DNA from: Xylanimonas cellulosilytica
GTDB taxonomy: Bacteria; Actinomycetota; Actinomycetes; Actinomycetales; Actinomycetaceae
Length of the DNA stretch: 64,000 nucleotides
Direction of reading: 5' to 3'
NCBI GenBank assembly: GCA_001072465.1
Contig: JVKM01000059.1
Location: 1-64,000, forward strand
The position numbers and the translations under genes are program-made. The notes beneath the pieces are model-generated. The model worked only from the letters and a program-made list of their open reading frames with translations. It made no database searches and was not told the origin of the DNA. Shown here one piece after another: positions 11,371 to 19,759 of the stretch (position 1 is its first letter; each line of letters starts with the position of its first letter).

Positions 11371-11376
11371 ACGCTA
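11371..11376 (-). promoter_or_regulatory. Putative -10 (TAGCGT), leaderless start of uvrB
   Basis: TAGCGT is followed by AGGGCC and the GTG start, with no SD. The spacing and hexamer match the other leaderless candidates in the window. It makes uvrB a separate transcription unit from coaE. Confidence 0.45.
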
Positions 11377-11446
11377 CCGCCCAGGCACGTGTGCTGCGCG
11401 CACAAAGCGCACGGGTTCGCGACGAGCGTGGAGCGCCCCGGCCTCG

Positions 11447-12139
11447 TCAATCGATGAGGGCAACGTCCGGGGTCAGCCAACGCTCATAGACAAGCCGCGC
11501 AACCTCCTCAAGATCTGCAGCGCTCCCCTCGTTGTCGATCCAGATCGTCGCGATGACTCGGCGCTCCTCGGACGAGGCCTGGGCGCGGATTCGTGCACGC
11601 GCATCCTCGGGCGCCACTCCCCTGCCTTCCAGGCGCTTGACGCGCTCCTCGACGGGCGCATCCACGATGACAACCGCGTCGAAACGATCCGCGTAATCCC
11701 CTTCAATCAGGAGCGGAATGTCGTAAACCGCGAGAGCCCCCTGTGGTGCTCCGCGCAGAATCGACCACGCGCGTGCCTCGATAACGGGGAGGGTGATGGC
11801 GTTGAGGCGCGCCACGCGCTCGTCGGCTCCATCGCCCCCGAAGACACGGGATGCGAGAAGCGCCCGGTCCAGGCTCCCGTCCTCCCTCAGCAGGTCCTCC
11901 CCAAAAGCGCGAGCAACCTCGGTCAGCGTCGGCTCGCCAGGTTCGAGAATCACCCGCGCAATCGCGTCCGCGTCCGCCGTCACCGCGCCCAGAGACGCGA
12001 AGACGCGCGTCACCGAGGACTTACCGGAGCCGATACCTCCGCTGACCGCAACGATGCGGCGCGGCCCCTGCGAATGAGGCGCGTCAATCGGACGAATGAG
12101 GGTGGCCGTGCAAGCCCCGCAGCTCAGAGTCGTGTTCAC
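11447..12139 (-). CDS. coaE: Dephospho-CoA kinase
   Basis: CoaE phosphorylates dephospho-CoA in the last step of coenzyme A synthesis. The P-loop GGIGSGKSS begins near residue 33, followed by GAVTADADAIAR (substrate-side Asp), LNAITLPVIEARA and VYDIPLLIEG, all typical. The length is about 230 aa from GTG 12139. That start was chosen because TACCCT sits exactly 6 nt upstream; a TTG at 12187 would add 16 residues but has no SD or homology. Even so, the ~30 residues before the P-loop (with the CGAC cysteines) are longer than in most CoaEs, so the start remains uncertain. It is divergent from brnQ. Confidence 0.9.
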   Translation of the reverse strand: MNTTLSCGACTATLIRPIDAPHSQGPRRIVAVSGGIGSGKSSVTRVFASLGAVTADADAIARVILEPGEPTLTEVARAFGEDLLREDGSLDRALLASRVFGGDGADERVARLNAITLPVIEARAWSILRGAPQGALAVYDIPLLIEGDYADRFDAVVIVDAPVEERVKRLEGRGVAPEDARARIRAQASSEERRVIATIWIDNEGSAADLEEVARLVYERWLTPDVALID

Positions 12140-12145
12140 ACCCAC

Positions 12146-12151
12146 AGGGTA
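12146..12151 (-). promoter_or_regulatory. Putative -10 (TACCCT), leaderless start of coaE
   Basis: TACCCT-GTGGGT-GTG gives a 6-nt gap to the chosen start codon. This is what decides GTG 12139 over the upstream TTG. Confidence 0.4.
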
Positions 12152-12200
12152 GCCCGCCAATTGTTGCCTTACGTGGTCGTCGTGCAAGAATTGGGGCTGT

Positions 12201-12206
12201 TATAGA
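12201..12206 (+). promoter_or_regulatory. Possible -10 (TATAGA) of brnQ
   Basis: TATAGA lies 25 bp before the GTG start of brnQ in the short divergent region shared with coaE, leaving a leader of about 18 nt. No convincing -35 was seen. Confidence 0.35.
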
Positions 12207-12230
12207 ACCCACACCATCAAGTGAGTAGCA

Positions 12231-13583
12231 GTGACGCAGACAGTCAATGACGATTCCACTGGACGCTCGAGCAGCACCGCCGTCCTCATCGCAACCTCCC
12301 TGACGCTTTTCTCTATGTTTTTTGGCGCAGGTAACCTGATTTTCCCACCGATCATGGGCGCGTCCGCGGGTACCAACTTCGCTCCCGCGATGATCGGTTT
12401 CCTGATCGGCGGCGTGGCACTGCCCGTCATCTCCATCATTACGATCGCCCTGTCGGGCACCGACCTGCGCGACCTCGTGAGCCGCGCCGGCAAGTCTTTC
12501 GGCATCGTCTTTTCCGTCATGGTCTACCTGTCGATCGGCGCCTTCTACGCCCTCCCGCGTACGGGAGCTGTGTCTTTCTCGACTGCCGTCGCACCTCTCA
12601 TCGGCACGAAGTCCTTGACCGCGTCGATCATCTTCAGCTTTGTTTTCTTCGGCATCGCGTTCTATCTGTGCTGGAATCCCGGTAAAATCATCGACAACCT
12701 CGGCAAGATCCTCACCCCGATCCTGCTCGGGCTTCTTATCCTGCTCGTATTCCTGTGCCTGGGTTCACTGCCGGCTTCGCATGACGCTCCGACCGGAGAA
12801 TACTCGGCCACTCCCCTGGCCGCCGGCCTCCTCGAGGGCTACATGACGATGGACTCGATCGCCGCTCTGGCGTTCGGGATCATCGTCGTGACGTCGCTCG
12901 GTCACACGGGTGGCGGCATCGGGGCGAAGGTCGTGCGCCGCACCTCGATGGCTGCCCTCATCGCGGGGTTCCTGCTTGCCGTCGTGTACGTGGGACTGGG
13001 CCTCATCGGTCACGTGATCCCGAATGCTCAGAGCTACAGCGACGGTGCGACCCTGCTGGCGGATGCCGCCCAGATGACGATGGGATGGCCCGGCCAGATC
13101 GTCTTCGGTCTCATCGTGCTCACGGCCTGCATGACGACGGCAGTCGGTCTGATCGCTGCGACCTCAGAGTTCTTTCACCGCCTACTACCGGCCATCTCCT
13201 ACCGCGCGTGGATGATTGTCTTCACAATCATCTCCTTCGTGCTGGCTTCGGCGGGACTGAGCTCGGTGCTCACCATCGCGGTGCCGATCATCACGTTCCT
13301 GTACCCCATTGCGATCACCATCGTTTCCCTCACGATCGCGACCCATCCGCTGCGCCTAGCGACCCCGGCACTATGGACGTTCCGCTTGGGCACGTGGATG
13401 GCGGCGGCGTGGTCGGCGGCTACGACGCTGGCGCACGTTGGCGTTTACACGGAACACATCGAGTCTGCGCTCATGTGGAGCCCGCTCCAGGCGAACCAGC
13501 TCGGTTGGATCCTCCCCACAGTGATCGCGGCGGCGATCGGCGCATGCATGGACGTGGCAGTGATGAAGCGTTCGGCCGCCTAA
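12231..13583 (+). CDS. brnQ: Branched-chain amino acid:cation symporter BrnQ
   Basis: This is a LIVCS-family importer for Leu/Ile/Val driven by Na+ or H+, in the cytoplasmic membrane. The 450-aa length and about 12 helices fit. Signature stretches are LFSMFFGAGNLIFPP (residues ~25-39), FYALPRTGAVSFSTAVAP and AFGIIVVTSLGHTGG. The GTG start is followed by a short polar N-terminus (TQTVNDDSTGRSSS) before helix 1. It is transcribed alone, away from coaE, and followed by a clear hairpin terminator. Confidence 0.95.
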   Translation: MTQTVNDDSTGRSSSTAVLIATSLTLFSMFFGAGNLIFPPIMGASAGTNFAPAMIGFLIGGVALPVISIITIALSGTDLRDLVSRAGKSFGIVFSVMVYLSIGAFYALPRTGAVSFSTAVAPLIGTKSLTASIIFSFVFFGIAFYLCWNPGKIIDNLGKILTPILLGLLILLVFLCLGSLPASHDAPTGEYSATPLAAGLLEGYMTMDSIAALAFGIIVVTSLGHTGGGIGAKVVRRTSMAALIAGFLLAVVYVGLGLIGHVIPNAQSYSDGATLLADAAQMTMGWPGQIVFGLIVLTACMTTAVGLIAATSEFFHRLLPAISYRAWMIVFTIISFVLASAGLSSVLTIAVPIITFLYPIAITIVSLTIATHPLRLATPALWTFRLGTWMAAAWSAATTLAHVGVYTEHIESALMWSPLQANQLGWILPTVIAAAIGACMDVAVMKRSAA

Positions 13584-13598
13584 TCACCGCCAACACCA

Positions 13599-13631
13599 GA
13601 CCCCGCACAGCATCATTGTTGAGCGGGGTCT
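13599..13631 (+). terminator. Rho-independent-like terminator of brnQ
   Basis: A 9-bp stem (AGACCCCGC/GCGGGGTCT) with a 15-nt loop lies 16 bp past the brnQ stop, followed by a modestly T-rich stretch. Confidence 0.6.
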
Positions 13632-14189
13632 CGTTGTCTGTGCGACCAGGCCACGACGTCAGCCAGAACAAAAGTCGCACATAATTTCCAGGGGTCAGTT
13701 TTCGAGCCCCTCTCAAAACGTTGCAATTCCAACGATGCGACTTCACCGTTTGAAAGACGTGCAAGAGAATTACGTGCGACATTGCTGAGCAACTAGGCCA
13801 CCCGATTGGAGACCGCCACGAGGCCTGCAGGGCCTGGCTGCGGTGCACGTGGGCGGCGGGGCCTGGCCCCACAGGTGTGGAGGGCGGCGGCGGGGCCTGG
13901 TCGGATCATGCCCAGCGCCACCCGATTGGAGGCCGCCACGAGGCCTGCAGGGCCTGGCTGCGGTGCCCGTGGGCGGTGGCGGGGCCTGGCCCCACAGGTG
14001 TGGAGGGCGCCGGAGGGACCGGAGGGCACGGGAGGGCTTCGAGGCGCGGCTCCGAACGAAGTGAGGACGCCTAGCCTCGCGGGCGGCCGGGGCCTCCGGC
14101 GCCCGGAACACCCCTGGGGCCACAAGCAGCCCCACACCCAGCGGGAGAGCCTTGCGGCGGCCGGAAATCTGGCGGCGCAGCATCCAGAC
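13632..14189. other. Long non-coding gap between brnQ and rpsA terminators
   Basis: No gene with homology, a ribosome-binding site or a sensible protein is seen here; frames that stay open on both strands are Arg/Pro/Gly-rich artefacts. The first ~165 bp are of average composition and carry four copies of TGCGAC/GTCGCA, two of them forming TGTGCGAC...GTCGCACA (13639-13646 and 13674-13681). The rest is extremely G-rich on the plus strand and holds the 120-bp tandem repeat. Runs such as GGGCGGCGGGG could form G-quadruplexes. The role is unknown. Confidence 0.7.
13798..14009. repeat. Two-copy direct tandem repeat, 120-bp period
   Basis: Blocks 13798-13886 and 13918-14009 both begin CCACCCGATTGGA and end GGTGTGGAGGGCG. 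They differ by two substitutions and one 3-bp insertion over about 90 bp; a 31-bp variable spacer completes the first unit. The near identity in a gap with no coding signal suggests recent duplication or an extragenic repeat family. Confidence 0.85.
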
Positions 14190-14230
14190 AAAAAAGTGGT
14201 GGCCCCCAGGAAAACCTGGGGACCACCACT
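14190..14230 (-). terminator. Intrinsic terminator of rpsA
   Basis: On the minus strand a 16-bp stem (AGTGGTGGTCCCCAGG paired to CCTGGGGGCCACCACT) with a TTTT loop is followed directly by six T. It lies 54 bp past the rpsA stop. This is the clearest rho-independent terminator in the window. Confidence 0.9.
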
Positions 14231-14283
14231 CATGCGTTCACGTGCGTGAACCGACGAGTTGAAACTCAGTCAGAACGACTGAT

Positions 14284-15720
14284 TCAGTTGTTCGTCAGCT
14301 TCTCGCGCAGCGCGGCCAGGGCCTCGTCGGAAGCAAGGGTGCCCTCGTTGTCGACCGGGGTCGAGTAGGAGGCCTGCTCCTCGATGGAGGGAGCCGCTTC
14401 GGCGTCCTCTTCGAGGGCCTTGCGGACCTGAGCCTTGTGGGCCTCCCAGCGGGCCTGAGCCTCGGCGTACTGGGCTTCCCAAGCCTCGCGCTGAGCGTCG
14501 AAGCCTTCCATCCACTCCTGGGTCTCCGGATCGAAGCCCTCGGGGTACTTGTAGTTGCCGTTCTCGTCGTACTCGGCGGCCATGCCGTAGAGCGAAGGAT
14601 CGAACTCTTCGGAGGTCGGATCCACGCCCTCGTTGGCCTGCTTGAGGGACAGGGAGATGCGGCGACGCTCGAGGTCGATGTCGATGACCTTGACGAAGAC
14701 CTCTTCACCAACCTTGACGACCTGGTCCGGCAGCTCGACGTGACGCTGAGCCAGCTCGGAGATGTGGACGAGGCCCTCGATGCCGTCCTCGACGCGGACG
14801 AACGCGCCGAAGGGGACCAGCTTGGTGACCTTGCCGGGCACAACCTGGCCGATGGCGTGGGTGCGGGCGAATGCCTGCCACGGATCTTCCTGGGTGGCCT
14901 TGAGCGACAGGGAGACGCGCTCGCGATCCATGTCGACGTCGAGAACCTCGACGGTGACTTCCTGGCCAACCTCGACGACCTCGGACGGGTGGTCGATGTG
15001 CTTCCAGGACAGCTCGGAGACGTGAACCAGGCCGTCGACACCACCGAGATCGACGAACGCGCCGAAGTTGACGATGGAGGAAACGACGCCGGAGCGCACC
15101 TGGCCCTTCTGCAGGGTGTGCAGGAAGTTCGTGCGGACCTCGGACTGGGTCTGCTCGAGCCATGCGCGGCGGGACAGGACCACGTTGTTGCGGTTCTTGT
15201 CGAGCTCGATGATCTTCGCTTCGATCTCGCGACCGATGTAGGGGGCGAGGTCGCGGACGCGACGCATCTCGACGAGGGAGGCGGGCAGGAAGCCACGCAG
15301 GCCGATGTCGAGGATCAGGCCGCCCTTGACGACCTCGATGACGGTACCGGTGACGACGCCGTCCTCTTCCTTGACCTTCTCGATCTGGCCCCACGCGCGC
15401 TCGTACTGCGCACGCTTCTTCGACAGGAGGAGGCGGCCTTCCTTGTCTTCCTTCTGGAGGACGAGCGCCTCGATCTGGTCGCCCACGGCGACAACGTCGT
15501 CGGGGTTGACGTCGTGCTTGATGGACAGCTCGCGAGAGAGGATGACACCCTCGGTCTTGTAGCCGATGTCAAGGAGGACCTCGTCGTGGTCGACCTTGAC
15601 GACAGTGCCCTCGACGATGTCGCCATCGTTGAAGTACTTGATGGTCTCGTCGATGGCTGCGATCAGGTCTGCTTCCGAACCAATGTCGTTGATAGCGACC
15701 TGCGGCGTGTTGGTGGTCAT
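14284..15720 (-). CDS. rpsA: 30S ribosomal protein S1
   Basis: S1 helps the 30S subunit bind mRNA. The protein is 478 aa with four S1 domains, roughly residues 34-105, 120-185, 205-275 and 290-360 (for example GDIVEGTVVKVDHDEVLLDIGYKTEG and GQVRSGVVSSIVNFGAFVDLGG). An acidic, aromatic tail follows, as in other actinobacterial S1 proteins. ATG 15720 was chosen because GGAGAAAC precedes it; a longer frame upstream has no homology. It is a single-gene unit with its own promoter and a strong terminator, downstream of polA. Confidence 0.96.
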   Translation of the reverse strand: MTTNTPQVAINDIGSEADLIAAIDETIKYFNDGDIVEGTVVKVDHDEVLLDIGYKTEGVILSRELSIKHDVNPDDVVAVGDQIEALVLQKEDKEGRLLLSKKRAQYERAWGQIEKVKEEDGVVTGTVIEVVKGGLILDIGLRGFLPASLVEMRRVRDLAPYIGREIEAKIIELDKNRNNVVLSRRAWLEQTQSEVRTNFLHTLQKGQVRSGVVSSIVNFGAFVDLGGVDGLVHVSELSWKHIDHPSEVVEVGQEVTVEVLDVDMDRERVSLSLKATQEDPWQAFARTHAIGQVVPGKVTKLVPFGAFVRVEDGIEGLVHISELAQRHVELPDQVVKVGEEVFVKVIDIDLERRRISLSLKQANEGVDPTSEEFDPSLYGMAAEYDENGNYKYPEGFDPETQEWMEGFDAQREAWEAQYAEAQARWEAHKAQVRKALEEDAEAAPSIEEQASYSTPVDNEGTLASDEALAALREKLTNN

Positions 15721-15814
15721 GTAGTAGTTTCTCCGAAACGGACTGGATAGTAGATGGACAGTTCCGGCGCCCCGGGACGAATGCGGATGCACTCGTCCCC
15801 AGACACCGTGAACC

Positions 15815-15823
15815 AGTTTAGCA
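15815..15823 (-). promoter_or_regulatory. Possible extended -10 (TGC TAAACT) of rpsA
   Basis: TGC-TAAACT reads as an extended -10 about 95 bp before the rpsA ATG, in the 171-bp gap after polA. The -35 side (TTGCCC at 12 bp) is badly spaced, so the call rests on the -10 alone. Confidence 0.4.
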
Positions 15824-15891
15824 GCCTTTAACGGGCAAATGTGACGAATTTGGCGACACTTTCCGTGGCGTGCGTCGCGTCGTCACGCCGG

Positions 15892-18597
15892 TTAGTGAGC
15901 GGCGAGCTGCCAGGACGCGCCAATGCCGACAGCGACATCGAGCGGAACGGAGAGCTCCACGGGCGTCGCCATCTTGTCACGGACGATCTCTTCGACGGCA
16001 CCCGCCTCGCCCGGCGCGACCTCGAGGAGCAGTTCGTCGTGGATCTGCACGAGGAGGCGCGACTTCAGGCGGGCCTCGGACAGGGCGTCGACGACGTTCA
16101 TCATGGCGATCTTGACGATGTCCGCTGCGCTGCCCTGGATGGGCGCGTTGAGAGCGGCGCGCTCGGCCATCTCGCGCCGCTGACGGTTCGAGGAACGCAG
16201 GTCGGGCAGGTAGCGGCGGCGCCCGAACATGGTCTGGGTGTAGCCGTCGGCGCGCGCCTGAGCGACAAGCCCCTCGAGGTAGTCGCGAACCTTCCCGAAG
16301 CGTTCGAAGTAGCGATCGCGCAGGGCGGCGGCCTCGGGCACGGGAATGCCGAGCTGGGCGGCAAGGCCGTAGGAGGACAGGCCGTAAGCGAGGCCGTAGG
16401 AGGTCGCCTTAATGCGCGACCGTTCCTCGGCGCTCACCTCGGCGACCGGTGTTCCGAACACCATGGAGGCCATCGTGCGGTGCAGGTCCTCGCCGGAGTT
16501 GAAGGCTTCGATGAGTGCCTCGTCCCCCGACAGGTGCGCCATGAGGCGCATCTCGATCTGCGAGTAGTCGGCGCTCATGAGCGACTCGAATCCCTCACCA
16601 GCGACGAACGCGCCGCGAATGCGCATACCATCGGCGCTGCGCGCGGGAATGTTCTGCAGATTCGGATCGGAAGACGCAAGGCGACCCGTGGCCGCAGCAA
16701 CCTGGGAGAAGGTCGTGTGGATGCGTCCATCGGAGGCGACGGTCGCGGACAGGGAGTCGACCATCTGCTTGAGCTTGATGCGGTCGCGGTGGGTGAGCAG
16801 GAACCCGAGGAAGTCGTGCCCCGCTCCCCCCTCTTCTGCGGTCTTCGCGTGCAGGTCCGCCAGGGCCTCGGCGTTCGTCGTGTACCCGGTCTTCGTCTTC
16901 TTCGTCTTGGGCAGGCCAAAGTGGTCGAAGAGGAGCTCCTGGAGCTGCTTGGGGCTGGAGAGGTTGACCTCGCGTCCCGCCGCAGCCCACGCTCCCTCGC
17001 GCGCGGCGTCGACGGCCTTGCCGAGCTCGTCGGATAGACCGTCCAGCACGGCCGTGTCCGCGGCGATGCCGATGTCTTCCATCTGACCGAGCAGGACCGA
17101 CAGCGGCATCTCCATGTCGGTGAGCAGCGCTGCCTCGGAGCTTTCCTCCAGGCGCGAGCGCAGAGTCGAGGCAAGCGGGTGCAGGTGAGCGGCCAACTTC
17201 CCAGCACGCACGTGGGCAGCGCTGGGGCCCGCTCCCATGTCGTCGAGATCGAAGAGAGCCTCAGAATCCCCCTCCTCTTCCTCGATCACGATGCCAAGCA
17301 CACGCGAGAGCACATCCTCCAGCTTGTGGGAGCGCTGATCGGGATGCGCGAGGTACGCCGCCAGCATCGTGTCGCACTCGACGGCGCCGAGAGTCCAGCC
17401 GCGCGACGCAAGCGCATGGCGCGCCCCCTTCGCGTCGTGCACGATAAGGGCCGAGGCCGTGGCGAGGACCTCGCCGAGTGCTTCCTCCTGCTTGGGGCTC
17501 AGTTCGACGGGGTCGATCACGAGCACCTCGTTGTCAGAGGCGAGGACAAGGCGGGTAACGTCGCCACGAGTCGGCCGCATGTCGCCCTCAACGAGCACAG
17601 AGAGCGTCGAGTGGGCGTGAGCCCACTGGGCGATGTCGCAGGAAGTATCCGCGAAGGACACCGAGATCTCCACGTCGGCCACAGCCTCGGGCGCCTCGTC
17701 AACGCGCCCCTCCCCCATGCCGATGCCAGCAACCTCGCGCACCTTCTGGCGCAGACGACCAAATTCGAGAGAATCAAAGAGACGATCGATGGCGGCGACA
17801 TCCGTGGGGCGGCGGGCCAGATCACTGGGCGACACCTCAAGGTCCATGTCGGTCAGCAAGCGATTGAGGCGGCGGTTGCGCACGACGTCATCCATGTGTT
17901 CGCGCAGGGCCGCTCCGCGCTTTCCACCGATCTCGTCGGCCCGCGCCAGCAGGTTGTCCAGGCCGTCGTACTTATTGATCCACTGGGCGGCGGTCTTGGG
18001 GCCGACGCCCGGAACGCCGGGCAGGTTATCCGAGGTCTCACCCACGATTGCGGCAATCTCGGGATAGCGGTGCGGAGGCACGCCGTACTTGTCCTCCACC
18101 GCCTGCGGAGTCATGCGGCGTAGATCGCCGGGCCCCGTGCCCGGGTACAGGACCGTGACGTTGTCAGTCACCGTCTGGAAGGAGTCGCGGTCGCCGGATA
18201 CGACAAGGACCGTCGCGCCGTCGTTACCGGCGCGGTACGCGAGCGTCGCGAGAATGTCGTCCGCTTCGAAGCCCTCGCGCGAGAGCGACACGATCCCCAT
18301 CGCATCGAGCACCTCGCGAATCAGCTCCACCTGGCCCTTGAACTCCTCCGGCGTGGCGTCACGCGTCCCCTTGTACTCCGGGTACTCCTCGGTGCGGAAT
18401 GAGTGCCTGGACACATCGAAAGCGACAGCGACATGCGTCGGCTGTTCGGTCTCAAGCAGCCTCGTCAGCATTGAAACGAAGCCATAAACCGCATTCGTGT
18501 GCTGGCCCGTGGCCGTCACGAAGTTATCCGGCGGAAGGGCATAAAAAGCACGAAACGCCATCGAATGGCCGTCAATAATCAGCACAGTGTCACTCAC
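15892..18597 (-). CDS. polA: DNA polymerase I
   Basis: PolA fills gaps and removes RNA primers during replication and repair. The 5'-nuclease domain is N-terminal (DTVLIIDGHSMAFRAFYALP, EADDILATLA, SGDRDSFQTV). The polymerase domain has motif A MSADYSQIEMRLMAHLSGD, motif B RSRIKATSYGLAYGLSSYG and motif C VQIHDELLLEV. The central exonuclease-like domain lacks recognisable DxE, NLKYD-type and YxxxD motifs (its first strand reads LSVLVEGDMRP), so proofreading is probably absent, as in Taq and mycobacterial PolA. GTG 18597 was chosen as start: TAGGGT lies 7 nt upstream. An ATG at 18618 is the alternative. The length is about 901 aa. Confidence 0.96.
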   Translation of the reverse strand: MSDTVLIIDGHSMAFRAFYALPPDNFVTATGQHTNAVYGFVSMLTRLLETEQPTHVAVAFDVSRHSFRTEEYPEYKGTRDATPEEFKGQVELIREVLDAMGIVSLSREGFEADDILATLAYRAGNDGATVLVVSGDRDSFQTVTDNVTVLYPGTGPGDLRRMTPQAVEDKYGVPPHRYPEIAAIVGETSDNLPGVPGVGPKTAAQWINKYDGLDNLLARADEIGGKRGAALREHMDDVVRNRRLNRLLTDMDLEVSPSDLARRPTDVAAIDRLFDSLEFGRLRQKVREVAGIGMGEGRVDEAPEAVADVEISVSFADTSCDIAQWAHAHSTLSVLVEGDMRPTRGDVTRLVLASDNEVLVIDPVELSPKQEEALGEVLATASALIVHDAKGARHALASRGWTLGAVECDTMLAAYLAHPDQRSHKLEDVLSRVLGIVIEEEEGDSEALFDLDDMGAGPSAAHVRAGKLAAHLHPLASTLRSRLEESSEAALLTDMEMPLSVLLGQMEDIGIAADTAVLDGLSDELGKAVDAAREGAWAAAGREVNLSSPKQLQELLFDHFGLPKTKKTKTGYTTNAEALADLHAKTAEEGGAGHDFLGFLLTHRDRIKLKQMVDSLSATVASDGRIHTTFSQVAAATGRLASSDPNLQNIPARSADGMRIRGAFVAGEGFESLMSADYSQIEMRLMAHLSGDEALIEAFNSGEDLHRTMASMVFGTPVAEVSAEERSRIKATSYGLAYGLSSYGLAAQLGIPVPEAAALRDRYFERFGKVRDYLEGLVAQARADGYTQTMFGRRRYLPDLRSSNRQRREMAERAALNAPIQGSAADIVKIAMMNVVDALSEARLKSRLLVQIHDELLLEVAPGEAGAVEEIVRDKMATPVELSVPLDVAVGIGASWQLAAH

Positions 18598-19093
18598 ACA
18601 TGCCACCCTAGATGCCATGACACACGATCACCAGACGAAACACACGCATTCTTCCTCACCCGATCCGCTCGCGCGCGGCGGCTGGGTCGGCGCCCACTGG
18701 CCCGGCACCCTGATGGAAGCGACCGGCATGGAAGTGCTGGAGCACAGCGCGACGCGCACCGTGATCTCCATGCCCATCGATGGAAACCGTCAGAGCGCCG
18801 GAATCCTCCACGGTGGCGCATCCGCTGCCCTCGCGGAGACCGCGGCGTCGTTTGCCGCACAGATTCATGCGCGTGAAGCTAACCCGGGAAAGCAGGCCTA
18901 CGCCGTCGGCACTGAACTCAACGCCTCCCATATCAGTGCAGGACGCGAGGGCATTATCACTGCGACCGCGACCGCTGTTCACCTGGGCCGCAGCTCGACC
19001 GTCCACACCGTGGAGATTCGCGACGAGGCCGATCGACTGATCTCCATCGCGCGCGTGGCCAACCGCATCCTGGTGCGTTCGAGCCACGACTGA
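18587..19093 (+). CDS. Hotdog-fold acyl-CoA thioesterase (MenI/YdiI-like)
   Basis: The PaaI/YdiI-type hotdog domain spans about residues 50-165. Landmarks are ILHGGASAALAETAAS (helix with the catalytic Glu), VGTELNASHISAGREGIITA and AVHLGRSSTVHTVEI, all close to E. coli YdiI/MenI, which hydrolyses 1,4-dihydroxy-2-naphthoyl-CoA in menaquinone synthesis. The actual substrate here is not proven. The N-terminus is polar and His-rich. Two starts are possible: GTG 18587, with AATAAT 7 nt upstream and overlapping the divergent polA start by 11 bp, or ATG 18617 (158 aa). Neither has an SD; the first is given because of the -10-like hexamer. Confidence 0.85.
   Translation: MSLTHATLDAMTHDHQTKHTHSSSPDPLARGGWVGAHWPGTLMEATGMEVLEHSATRTVISMPIDGNRQSAGILHGGASAALAETAASFAAQIHAREANPGKQAYAVGTELNASHISAGREGIITATATAVHLGRSSTVHTVEIRDEADRLISIARVANRILVRSSHD
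18605..18610 (-). promoter_or_regulatory. Putative -10 (TAGGGT), leaderless start of polA
   Basis: TAGGGT-GGCATGT-GTG places the start codon 7 nt after the hexamer. This -10 lies inside the 5' end of the divergent thioesterase gene. Confidence 0.45.
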
Positions 19094-19109
19094 GTTGCCA
19101 AGGCACAGC

Positions 19110-19139
19110 AATGGGGAGGGTCACTTGACCCTCCCCATT
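19110..19139. terminator. Bidirectional hairpin between the thioesterase gene and pdtaR
   Basis: AATGGGGAGGGTCA pairs with TGACCCTCCCCATT across a very short loop. It sits 16 bp past the thioesterase stop and 13 bp from the pdtaR stop, serving both convergent genes. T-runs are weak. Confidence 0.6.
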
Positions 19140-19152
19140 CGTCGTCTATGAC

Positions 19153-19743
19153 TCAGTCGTCGACCTGGTTGATCACCGCGTCGGCAACCTCACGCATGGA
19201 CAGACGACGATCCATCGACGTCTTCTGAATCCAGCGGAATGCCTCGGGCTCGCTCATGCCCATGTTCTTCATGAGCAGACCCTTCGCGCGGTCCACGCGC
19301 TTGCGGGTCTCGAAGCGATCCGACAGATCGGCGATCTGGTCCTCGAGCGACTCGATCTCTGCGTGACGCGACAGAGCGATCTCGACGGCAGGGATCAGGT
19401 CAGCGGGGCTAAAGGGCTTCACGACGTATGCCATCGCGCCGGCGTCGCGTGCACGCTCAACGAGCTCCGTCTGCGAGAAAGCCGTCAGCATGACGACAGC
19501 GCAGGACAGCTCCTGCAGGATCTTCTCCGCAGCGGTGATGCCGTCCATCTTCGGCATCTTGACATCCATCACGCACAGATCGGGTTCGAGCTCGAGTGCC
19601 AGCTCGACAGCTTCCTCACCGTCGGCAGCCTCGCCAACGACCTCGAACCCCGCCTGGGTGAGCGTCTCAACGATATCGAGACGAATCAACCCCTCGTCTT
19701 CTGCGACGAGGACGCGACGCGGTTCAGCCTGCTCTTCACTCAT
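19153..19743 (-). CDS. pdtaR: ANTAR-domain response regulator (PdtaR-like)
   Basis: The receiver domain (about residues 8-125) has the acidic pocket VAEDEGL, phospho-acceptor Asp in LCVMDVKMPKMDG, Thr in MLTAFS and Lys in YVVKPFSP. The ANTAR RNA-binding domain follows (about 135-190: LSDRFETRKRVDRAKGLLM, then EAFRWIQKTSMDRRLSMREVA). ANTAR regulators bind paired hairpins in nascent mRNA to prevent termination; in mycobacteria PdtaR is the partner of PdtaS. No kinase gene lies nearby. ATG 19743 (MSEEQ) is preferred because AGGA lies 8 nt upstream; ATG 19749 is two codons earlier. It is divergent from the tRNA gene, whose promoter overlaps its leader. Confidence 0.93.
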   Translation of the reverse strand: MSEEQAEPRRVLVAEDEGLIRLDIVETLTQAGFEVVGEAADGEEAVELALELEPDLCVMDVKMPKMDGITAAEKILQELSCAVVMLTAFSQTELVERARDAGAMAYVVKPFSPADLIPAVEIALSRHAEIESLEDQIADLSDRFETRKRVDRAKGLLMKNMGMSEPEAFRWIQKTSMDRRLSMREVADAVINQVDD

Positions 19744-19759
19744 TGTCATATTCCTCAGT

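Noticed and set aside
13798-14009. CRISPR array
   Set aside because: Only two long repeats with a 31-bp gap are present and no cas genes; the unit is far longer than a CRISPR repeat.
13793-14249. Open frames on both strands across the brnQ-rpsA gap
   Set aside because: The predicted products are Arg/Pro/Gly-rich, follow the 120-bp DNA repeat in every frame, and lack SDs. They are best explained as composition artefacts.
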